In this document: positions 1 through 5,594 of the stretch, piece by piece
Numbering within the stretch: position 1 is the first letter of the stretch
Layout of the letters: every line of letters starts with the position of its first letter
Assembly: GCA_964393975.1 (NCBI GenBank)
Contig: CAYMVO010000031.1
Location: 1 to 6,088 of the forward strand
DNA length: 6,088 nt
Direction: 5' to 3'
Source: CALVNN01 sp964393975
GTDB lineage: Bacteria > Bacillota > Clostridia > Christensenellales > UBA1242
The notes under the pieces: model-generated
Told to the model about the DNA's origin: nothing
Database searches by the model: none
Seen by the model: only the letters and a program-made list of their open reading frames with translations
Position numbers and translations under genes: made by a program

Positions 1-225
1 CTAATTGAATATACTAGATACAAACTCATACTAATAACAAAAACATTTATTTTTTGAATTGCTTAGAGTGTTTAGTTTGAAATCTTAAAAAGAACAAAAT
101 ACAAAAACACGAAAATAAATATCAATTAAGGAAAATTTTATTGAGAAACTTGATTTTCAGTCTTTTATTTACATATCAAAAATCATTAAAAATCAATGGA
201 ACAGGGATTAAGTTACTTTGAAAAA

Positions 226-765
226 TTATTTAAATTTACCATAGCAACCTTTCTCCATTAGTCTAAGCAGAGTGCTATGTATATAACTTATAAAATTCTC
301 CTCAGTTAACTCATACTCAACAGATAATCGAGTTTGTCCTATTTTCCTATGTATTTATTTTTACCTTACGAAAGCCAAGAGTTTCATAAACACGTTATGC
401 ACGAGTGCTTTAAAGATCAGCGTCGAGAATAATTTTAGAGTGACCGTTTTGAAACAACCATGAAATCAATATACTTAAAACTTTTGCCTATACCACGATT
501 TCGACAATCAGTTTCACAAATTTTTATACCAATTTGAACAATGCTGATTGGGGCATCTATATGGACACACTTGCCAATAAGACGTTCATTTTCAACAACA
601 ACCATAAGCCCTTTATGAATTTTTAGCAACATCCTCCTCAGTTGCCCCTAACCCATTTGGAAATCCTGCGTGCGCCATTACGTGCCAATTATTCCACCAT
701 TTAGTAATTTGTTTAGCATCAAAAATTTCAGCTCGACAATTGCCAAGTTTTCGTATTGTATTATA
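226..765 (-). pseudogene. GNAT-family N-acetyltransferase pseudogene
   Basis: Broken gene for a GNAT acetyltransferase (acetyl-CoA dependent), substrate unknown. Pieces of one protein can be read in successive frames on the minus strand: an N-terminal part with KWWNNWHVMAHAGFPNGL (about 765-619); a middle part (about 617-438) with the acetyl-CoA binding motif CRNRGIGKSF; a third part (436-341) with IILDADL and RVYETLGFRKV, the typical GNAT C-terminal block; and a tail (339-226) with YELTEENF. The joins imply frameshifts near 618, 437 and 340. Nonsense codons lie at 412-410 (TAA), 397-395 (TAA, where the family usually has Gln in RAQ.VYE) and 349-347 (TAG, where Trp is expected). No start codon remains: TAT at 765-763 sits where ATG should be, behind an AAGGAG at 775-770. 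The total of about 180 codons matches the full family length, so the gene decayed in place rather than being truncated. The family call comes from recalled motifs. Confidence 0.85.
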
Positions 766-808
766 TTTTCTCCTTACATCTCATTTACAAGTCTTTTTAC
801 TACAATCT

Positions 809-837
809 ATTTTATCTTAGACACAATTCTCTGTCAA
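809..837 (-). promoter_or_regulatory. Sigma-A-type promoter of the GNAT pseudogene
   Basis: On the minus strand a perfect -35 TTGACA (837-832) is followed by a 17-bp spacer and a -10 TAAAAT (814-809, 5 of 6). Transcription would start near 802 and reach the AAGGAG ribosome binding site at 775-770. It is one of the best promoters in the window, although the gene behind it is broken. Confidence 0.75.
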
Positions 838-1352
838 GTTGAATAACAAAACTTTTTAAAGCCATATATCTTTTGTTTTTATAAAATTGCAAAAATATTC
901 AGAAACAAATTTAGCAAATTTGTTAACACCCAAAAGCATTTATAAGTTATTATGTTAAATTAATTCAGTAATCAAGAAGCTCATTCTTTGCGCTGTTTTT
1001 ACAATTTAAACATCTACGTTGCCTGCAATCAATATGGTTTTATTTGTATTTATACATAATAAAACTCTTCACCGCAACCCCACACATTCAACAAGCGCCA
1101 TATCAGCAACTAAGCGCTAAAAATCAAACATCCAACCGCTATTTGGAGCCCTCTACATCCTTAAACAAAAGAGGTGCTTTAGTAAGTTATTATTATATAA
1201 TTATCAATCTAAATAATTTAGATAAATGAAAAATTACTTGTAAACCATTTTTTAAGACAAGGCCATATTGTAACAAGCAGACTCTTTTTCATTCACTTTT
1301 GCAAAAACACTTAAAATGCATCGAATTATCAAAAAATAATTTAGCTAATTAA

Positions 1353-1361
1353 TTATCCACA
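1353..1361 (+). promoter_or_regulatory. Consensus DnaA box
   Basis: TTATCCACA is an exact match to the standard DnaA box. I saw only this one exact box and no cluster of near matches, so it may be regulatory, the remains of an origin, or chance. It lies 91 bp left of the first parS-like site. Confidence 0.4.
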
Positions 1362-1452
1362 GTTTAAACTCAAAACAACCTTTTGTTATTTCATATTTTA
1401 AACATGCACATCTCAAGCAATCCCTCAAACATTAAATAGTTCGGACTTGAAA

Positions 1453-1468
1453 AGTTTCATGTGGAACA
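1453..1468. promoter_or_regulatory. Degenerate parS-like site
   Basis: AGTTTCATGTGGAACA differs from TGTTTCACGTGAAACA at positions 1, 8 and 12. One change breaks the central CACGTG core, so binding by ParB is probably weak. It counts mainly because three good sites lie within the next 1 kb. Confidence 0.5.
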
Positions 1469-1492
1469 AGGAGCCACCCCAGTCCCATCCAA

Positions 1493-1504
1493 CAATGCCA
1501 ACAA
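1493..1504 (+). repeat. 12-bp repeat beside parS, copy 1
   Basis: CAATGCCAACAA occurs here, 24 bp right of the degenerate parS, and again at 2162-2173, 11 bp right of another parS. Both copies are followed by A-rich DNA. It could be a second protein-binding site or the remains of a duplicated parS segment; chance is possible. Confidence 0.45.
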
Positions 1505-1559
1505 AAAATTAAAAATCAACCCCACAATGAATAATAAAATAAAAATTTAAATTATAAAC

Positions 1560-1575
1560 TGTTTCACGTGGAACA
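1560..1575. promoter_or_regulatory. parS: parS site
   Basis: TGTTTCACGTGGAACA; its reverse complement TGTTCCACGTGAAACA matches the Bacillus-type consensus TGTTNCACGTGAAACA in full. This is a binding and CTP-dependent loading site for the ParB encoded at 2511-3479. The identical 16-mer recurs at 2135-2150. Confidence 0.9.
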
Positions 1576-2045
1576 AAAAATTCACAACGTTATTTGATAT
1601 TGTTTATATATAATATTTATCAGACTAAATAACAAGAACAAACCGCACTGTTATGAAAAAACAATTCAACACTTAGAGCCAGTTTGATACGAGATAACAC
1701 GGGGGTGCCTTTACATAATAAAGAACACACACTTGCTTAACAACACCAACTTTAAAACAATAAATCACAAATTATAATACTCAAACCAATGCATGGGCCC
1801 CATTCATTCTCTGATTATTCGCCGTATGTTATATTTAATTTATGTTTGTAGAAACGGGAACATTTTCAGTGGTAAATCAAGTTTTTTATTTTCAACCACG
1901 CACAACTTACTATTAATTAATTTATGGTTTATTTGCATCAAGTTTTTTGCGTGCAATAAACTATACAACAATACACTAAACTAATAACCATACAAAAGCC
2001 TCAACATAAATCGCGTTTTTATTATAAACCTACATTAAAACTTGA

Positions 2046-2073
2046 TTGACATAATCTTTTAACGCATTTTAAT
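2046..2073 (+). promoter_or_regulatory. Candidate rightward promoter in the parS island
   Basis: Perfect -35 TTGACA (2046-2051), 16-bp spacer, then TTTAAT (2068-2073), which lacks the important second-position A of TATAAT. No open frame with a ribosome binding site follows, so any transcript would be noncoding and would run across two parS sites to the hairpin at 2467-2504. A chance match in AT-rich DNA is quite possible. Confidence 0.3.
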
Positions 2074-2134
2074 GTAAAATATTTCATTGTTTAACAAAAA
2101 GTGTGTAGCAAGATAAAACAGCCTTCCCTTGCAT

Positions 2135-2150
2135 TGTTTCACGTGGAACA
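2135..2150. promoter_or_regulatory. parS: parS site
   Basis: TGTTTCACGTGGAACA, identical to the site at 1560 and fully within TGTTNCACGTGAAACA on the other strand. It is flanked by GCATTG (2131-2136) on the left and, on the right, by a small hairpin ATTGC-TAA-GCAAT (2153-2165) and the 12-bp repeat. Confidence 0.92.
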
Positions 2151-2161
2151 CAATTGCTAAG

Positions 2162-2173
2162 CAATGCCAACAA
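2162..2173 (+). repeat. 12-bp repeat beside parS, copy 2
   Basis: Second copy of CAATGCCAACAA. Its first bases, CAATGC, are the inverse of the GCATTG at 2131-2136, so the parS at 2135 is bracketed by a short inverted repeat. Confidence 0.45.
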
Positions 2174-2448
2174 CACAACAAAAATAATCAAATCAAAATC
2201 TATTTGATGTTTAAGTATAAACACAACTCATTTATGTTTATTTTATACATCTCTCATTTTAATGTTTATAATTAATTCTTATAGCAGTAAAAGTTTCATC
2301 ACTCTATACAATCATCAATCGCGACAAAGCGTATCACTACATTAACAGAGGCGTACACCAAAAATGTACTTTGCAACTGTCTTCACGGTTAAAAAAATTG
2401 TTAAACACTTTTATAATCAGTCACAATCAAGTCCTTAACACTAAAAAT

Positions 2449-2464
2449 TGTTTCACGTGAAACA
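2449..2464. promoter_or_regulatory. parS: Perfect parS site at the parB 3' end
   Basis: TGTTTCACGTGAAACA is the perfect 16-bp palindrome and the best site in the window. It lies 46 bp beyond the parB stop codon and overlaps the T-rich end of the parB terminator, so transcription of the operon should stop at the edge of the nucleation site. Confidence 0.96.
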
Positions 2465-2504
2465 AAAACACCATCCGCAAAAGATTGTATCCGCGCGTGG
2501 TGTT
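2460..2504 (-). terminator. Rho-independent terminator of the rsmG-parA-parB operon
   Basis: Read on the minus strand, AACACCA (2504-2498) pairs with TGGTGTT (2473-2467), and CGC (2497-2495) extends the stem with GCG (2478-2476) past a 2-base bulge. TTTTTGTTT follows (2468-2460). The position, 6 bp after the parB stop codon, fits an operon terminator. The stem is also followed by a T-run on the plus strand (2507-2512), so it may act in both directions. Confidence 0.75.
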
Positions 2505-2510
2505 AAGTTT

Positions 2511-3479
2511 TTATATATTTAATTTATTAAAATTATTGAGATCTTTTAATGTTAAGGTTTTACTTTTTAGTAATTCAAGCAGTTCAGCTATCCTATCCAG
2601 ATCATCTTTAGAGTAATAATCAATGTATATACGCCCCTTATTATCATTTCCTAAAACGCTGACTTTAGTCGCGAATGTTTTAGCCATTTCAGACACTAAA
2701 TCTTTCAATTCAATACTTTGTTGCGCAACTTTTTTAGGCTTTGGATTTAAATATTCCTTAACCATTCTTTCCAGATTTCTAACAGATAACTTATTATTTT
2801 TAGCTTGATTAGCAAACTTTATTTGAATATTTTCATCATCTATAACGACAAGACATTTGGCGTGCCCTTGACTTAGTTCACCGTTTTCAACCATTTTTAT
2901 GACATCTGGATACAAATTTAATAATCTTAGGGTATTTGCAACAGCTGAACGACTTTTGCCTATTCTTTCAGAAACTTCTTCCTGATTGAAATTATACTCA
3001 TCCATTAATTGCTTAATTGCCCTTGCCGCTTCAATAGGGTTTAAATCTTCTCTTTGTAAATTTTCAATCAAACTAATTTCAGCTATTTGTTTCTCAGTAT
3101 ACTTCTTTACAATTACTGGTATTTCAGTCTTATTCGCAAGTTGTGACGCTCTCCAACGCCTTTCACCTGCGATGATCATATATTTACCATCCCCATTATC
3201 ATTCACTATGATGGGCTGTATTACCCCGTGTATTTTAATGGAATCTGCAAGTTCATTTAATGCGCCTTGATCGAATTTTTTTCTTGGCTGATTTGGATTC
3301 GGGTGAACGCTATTAATTGGTAGCGTCGTTGTGCTACTTAAAGCGCTTTCATTTTCAGCGCTTCGCATACTTGACTGCGTCTTTATTTTTAAAGGCGCTT
3401 TCGTTGTTTCCATTAACTCTTCTTCGTCATCATAAACAGATAATAAAGCCCCTAATCCTTTTCCTAATCCTTTTTTCAT
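2511..3479 (-). CDS. parB: Chromosome partitioning protein ParB (Spo0J)
   Basis: DNA-binding CTPase of the ParABS origin segregation system. It recognises parS, binds CTP, slides along nearby DNA as a clamp, stimulates the ParA ATPase and usually recruits SMC. The 322 residues have normal family length and layout: an N-terminal KKGLGKGLGALLS motif (2-14) expected to contact ParA; an acidic, variable linker (about 15-50); an N-terminal domain with NPNQPRKKF (61-69), GERRWR (105-110) and ENLQR (139-143), the latter two being the CTP-binding boxes; a helix-turn-helix around NQEEVSERIGKSRSAVANTL (165-184) for parS; ELSQGHAKCL (201-210); and a C-terminal dimerisation region (about 256-305). AAGGAG lies 9 bp before the ATG. 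It is the last gene of the operon, 36 bp after parA. No noc-type second ParB is present. All key motifs look intact. Confidence 0.98.
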   Translation of the reverse strand: MKKGLGKGLGALLSVYDDEEELMETTKAPLKIKTQSSMRSAENESALSSTTTLPINSVHPNPNQPRKKFDQGALNELADSIKIHGVIQPIIVNDNGDGKYMIIAGERRWRASQLANKTEIPVIVKKYTEKQIAEISLIENLQREDLNPIEAARAIKQLMDEYNFNQEEVSERIGKSRSAVANTLRLLNLYPDVIKMVENGELSQGHAKCLVVIDDENIQIKFANQAKNNKLSVRNLERMVKEYLNPKPKKVAQQSIELKDLVSEMAKTFATKVSVLGNDNKGRIYIDYYSKDDLDRIAELLELLKSKTLTLKDLNNFNKLNI

Positions 3480-3515
3480 AAAATATCACTCCTTAATTCA
3501 TCTTATAAATATTAG

Positions 3516-4307
3516 TTAATCTTTCTTTATTTTTGTGTAAGAATCGCTATTTCTCATTAATAATTCTTCTGCTAATTGTTGATAAGCTTGCCCACCTTTT
3601 GAGTTTTTGTCATAAACAACAATTGGCTCGCCGTGGCTAGGCGCTTCAGCTAGTCTAATGTTTCTAGGTATCGCTGTTTGAAAAACTTTTTTACCAAAAA
3701 ATTTATGTATTTCAGCACTGACTTGCTGAATGAGGTTACTTCTATTATCCTTCATAGTAAGCACTACACCTTCGATGTCAAGATCAGGATTAAGATGTTT
3801 TTTGATTAATTTAATTGTGTTCATTAATTGGCTTAAACCCTCCAAAGCAAAAAACTCGCATTGTATAGGTATTATCACGGAGTCTGAGGCGGTCAAAGCA
3901 TTAACAGTCAACAAACCTAAAGAAGGTGGACAATCTATAAAAATATAATCGTATACACTAGACACTTCAGTTAATATATTTTTTATATGATATTCCCTAT
4001 CTTTCATTTGCACCAAATCAATTTCAAGCCCCGCTAAATCAACAGTTGCAGGAATAATATCCAGCCCCACAACACTAGTTGTTTTTACGACTTCAATAAC
4101 AGGAGTTTCATATTCTATTATATTGTACAAAGTTTTTAACTCCCCATTTTTTTCCACACCAACACCACTAGAAGCATTGCCTTGCGGATCAATATCTAAA
4201 ATCAAAACCTTCCTTCCCATACTTGCAATATAAGACGCAAGATTTATAGCAGTTGTAGTCTTACCGACACCACCTTTTTGATTGGCAAAAGCTATTATTT
4301 TAGCCAT
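3516..4307 (-). CDS. parA: Chromosome partitioning ATPase ParA (Soj)
   Basis: Deviant Walker-A ATPase that partners ParB. ATP-bound dimers coat the nucleoid and are released by ParB at parS, which moves and separates origins; Soj-type proteins also modulate DnaA. The 263-residue length is typical for a small chromosomal ParA without an N-terminal helix-turn-helix. Visible motifs are KGGVGKTT (11-18, signature Lys11 and catalytic Lys16), Walker A' DIDPQGN (38-44), Walker B FIDCPPS (123-129, Asp125), Arg189 in TMKDNRSNL at the position of the DNA-binding arginine of Soj, and PRNIRLAEAPSHGEPI (214-229). The start is fixed by MAKIIAFANQKGG at the N terminus and by AAGGAG 10 bp upstream (4323-4318). 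It sits 61 bp after rsmG and 36 bp before parB. Nothing essential appears to be missing. Confidence 0.98.
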   Translation of the reverse strand: MAKIIAFANQKGGVGKTTTAINLASYIASMGRKVLILDIDPQGNASSGVGVEKNGELKTLYNIIEYETPVIEVVKTTSVVGLDIIPATVDLAGLEIDLVQMKDREYHIKNILTEVSSVYDYIFIDCPPSLGLLTVNALTASDSVIIPIQCEFFALEGLSQLMNTIKLIKKHLNPDLDIEGVVLTMKDNRSNLIQQVSAEIHKFFGKKVFQTAIPRNIRLAEAPSHGEPIVVYDKNSKGGQAYQQLAEELLMRNSDSYTKIKKD

Positions 4308-4338
4308 ATTTATATCTCTCCTTTTATATTATAGTTAC

Positions 4339-4369
4339 ACACAACTTAAAAATATTTAGCAAGTTGTGT
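4339..4369 (-). repeat. Inverted repeat between rsmG and parA
   Basis: ACACAACTT (4339-4347) and AAGTTGTGT (4361-4369) form a perfect 9-bp stem with a 13-base A/T-rich loop; one arm reaches the rsmG stop codon. No T-run follows in the reading direction, so it is not a good terminator. An mRNA processing or stability element, or a protein-binding dyad, is possible. Confidence 0.6.
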
Positions 4370-5070
4370 TAAAGTGGATTATTTTTGGGTTTATTTTGTC
4401 CACGCGGGTACCTACTAGGCGAATTTGAAATTTTATTTATAATAACAATATTTCTGTTTCCCATACCTAGAGGTAATTCAAAGTTCATTATTTCTTCTAA
4501 CTCGCCACCTAAAACTGCTAACGCGTGTTTTGCACTTACAAGTTCTAACGTGGCATCTGACTTATAAGCTAATAATATGCCGTTTATTTTTACAAACGGT
4601 AATGTTAATTCCGCTAGCGTATTTAATTTTGCAACAGCCCGAGCAACACAAACATCAAATTTTTCGCGATATTTTATATTATTAGCCAAATCCTCCGCTC
4701 TTGAATGAATACATTTCACATCGGTAAGTTCCAATTCGCTCACTACCACATTTAAAAAATTAACCCTTTTACTTAATGAATCAACGAGAGTTACATCTAT
4801 GTCTGGTCTCATTATTTTTAGTGGAATCAAAGGAAAGCCAGCACCCGTCCCAACATCTATCACACTGACACCCTCTTTTATAACTCTTAACGGCAATACA
4901 GAATCCACAAAATGCTTTACAAACACATCAACTGGTTCCGTAATTGCGGTTAGATTAAACATTTTATTGTACTCAACAAGCAAATGATAATATAGCATAA
5001 ATTGTTTAACCTGTAAATCATTTAAAACTATACCAGCTCTGTTAAACACCTCTTTAAGTTCTTTATCCAT
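4369..5070 (-). CDS. rsmG: 16S rRNA (guanine-N7) methyltransferase RsmG (GidB)
   Basis: Cytosolic S-adenosylmethionine-dependent enzyme that makes m7G in the 530 loop of 16S rRNA (G527 in E. coli numbering); loss commonly gives low-level streptomycin resistance. From the ATG at 5070 it has 233 residues, near the usual length. Motifs: FNLTAITEP (38-46), VKHFVDS (51-57), SAM motif I DVGTGAGFP (72-80), VDSLSKR (96-102) with Asp97 at the SAM ribose position, SRAEDL (123-128), ARAVAKL (143-149), LGGELEE (187-193) and a C-terminal SRYPR (219-223) near a Pro/Asn/Lys tail. A TTG at 5088 would add six residues (MVYYIN) but lies in the likely -10 region, so I prefer 5070. Neither start has a ribosome binding site. 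It is the first gene of the rsmG-parA-parB operon; mnmG, its usual upstream neighbour, is not there. Confidence 0.95.
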   Translation of the reverse strand: MDKELKEVFNRAGIVLNDLQVKQFMLYYHLLVEYNKMFNLTAITEPVDVFVKHFVDSVLPLRVIKEGVSVIDVGTGAGFPLIPLKIMRPDIDVTLVDSLSKRVNFLNVVVSELELTDVKCIHSRAEDLANNIKYREKFDVCVARAVAKLNTLAELTLPFVKINGILLAYKSDATLELVSAKHALAVLGGELEEIMNFELPLGMGNRNIVIINKISNSPSRYPRGQNKPKNNPL

Positions 5071-5076
5071 ATTTAT

Positions 5077-5105
5077 ATAATATACCAAAACGCATTAAAA
5101 ATCAA
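5077..5105 (-). promoter_or_regulatory. Promoter of rsmG-parA-parB
   Basis: On the minus strand, -35 TTGATT (5105-5100), 17-bp spacer, -10 TATTAT (5082-5077, 5 of 6). An overlapping extended -10 reading, TGG followed by TATATT (5084-5079), is also possible. The -10 ends only 6 to 8 bp before the ATG at 5070, so the transcript would begin at or just before the start codon. The parS at 5131 lies 25 bp upstream of the -35. Confidence 0.55.
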
Positions 5106-5130
5106 GGGTTTTAATAGATTAAATATAAAA

Positions 5131-5146
5131 TGTTTTACGTGAAACA
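5131..5146. promoter_or_regulatory. parS: parS site upstream of rsmG
   Basis: TGTTTTACGTGAAACA has one mismatch (position 6) to the perfect palindrome. Its position close upstream of the operon promoter could let ParB loading or spreading influence expression of its own operon. Confidence 0.85.
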
Positions 5147-5517
5147 TTCATAAAATAAAAAATAATTAAATAGCGCAATTAGTTTTAATAAATTTAACAA
5201 GTAAAAAAAATAATGTTTGCACTAAATTTACTAACATATTAAAAATATTCAACATATTGGCAAACATTTACTCAACTCTTAAATAAATACTAGTAAATTT
5301 CCCGATTGAATAGTTTAATAAAAGCAGTCAAAATCTTAGAAGTACAGCAAAAACTTTTTATATATTTAGATTGTGTCATTGAACAAGCATACAAGGGACA
5401 TCTTATTGAATTGTTTAAAGCGGTGTTTAATATAATTTTTAAAATAAATAAACTAACAAATGAATTTATATTTAAAAAATGATCTTTTGTTTTTGTAAAT
5501 TAACTAAAAAAATAGTT
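5147..5517. other. AT-rich gap with no recognised gene
   Basis: About 370 bp between the fifth parS and the methyltransferase promoter. No RNA gene, DnaA box or clear repeat was found. A 58-codon plus-strand frame (5306-5482, TTG start) has no ribosome binding site and no recognised motif. Base skew changes within this gap: 5221-5280 has about 2 G and 11 C, while 5341-5580 has about 30 G and 19 C. Confidence 0.5.
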
Positions 5518-5546
5518 CTTACATAATTAGTAGCGTTTTTTATAAT
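5518..5546 (+). promoter_or_regulatory. Promoter of the methyltransferase pseudogene
   Basis: -35 CTTACA (4 of 6, 5518-5523), 17-bp spacer, perfect -10 TATAAT (5541-5546). It would give a leader of about 40 bases ending with AGGA (5583-5586), 8 bp before the ATG at 5595. Confidence 0.5.
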
Positions 5547-5594
5547 GATGTGGTATATTGAACTAATGAAATACATAAATTCAGGATGCGCGTA

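Larger units (their letters stand above)
838..2448. other. Gene-free, C-rich parS island
   Basis: About 1.6 kb without a convincing gene on either strand. The two longest open frames (1044-1229 and 1793-1984, plus) have no ribosome binding site, no recognisable motif, and the low-G composition of the surrounding DNA. The stretch holds three parS-type sites, one DnaA box, a 12-bp repeat and a candidate rightward promoter. A hand count over 841-2460 gives about 170 G and 301 C on the plus strand (about 29% GC). The strong C bias fits leftward fork movement, with the minus strand as leading strand. I infer that this is noncoding centromere or origin-flanking DNA, but old gene remains that are no longer readable cannot be excluded. 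Confidence 0.6.

Noticed and set aside
1..225. Possible gene at the left edge
   Set aside because: Several stops in the frames I read on each strand, no ribosome binding site and no recognisable motif; only short A/T-rich imperfect repeats.
1147..1178. Imperfect hairpin (AGCCCTCT with AGAGGTGCT) as a terminator
   Set aside because: One bulged base, a 15-base loop, no T-run on either side in a useful position, and no gene ending nearby.
1044..1229. 61-codon plus-strand open frame
   Set aside because: No ribosome binding site, no recognisable motif, and the C/A-rich, G-poor composition of the surrounding noncoding DNA.
1793..1984. 63-codon plus-strand open frame rich in hydrophobic residues
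   Set aside because: No ribosome binding site or promoter in a useful position; hydrophobic codons are expected from T-rich DNA; no family recognised.
4328..4333. TATAAT on the minus strand upstream of parA as a separate promoter
   Set aside because: No acceptable -35 lies 16-18 bp upstream and there is no extended -10 TG; the gap is better read as internal to the operon.
5071..5088. TTG at 5088 as the start of rsmG
   Set aside because: It lies within the likely -10 region, has no ribosome binding site, and adds MVYYIN, which is not typical of the family; the ATG at 5070 fits RsmG N termini.
5296..5310. Half match to the Noc binding site (ATTTCCCGGGAAAT)
   Set aside because: Only the left half matches (ATTTCCCG); the right half is lost and no noc gene is present in the operon.
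5586..5594. ATG at 5586 as the methyltransferase start
   Set aside because: It overlaps the AGGA that serves the ATG at 5595 and has no ribosome site of its own.
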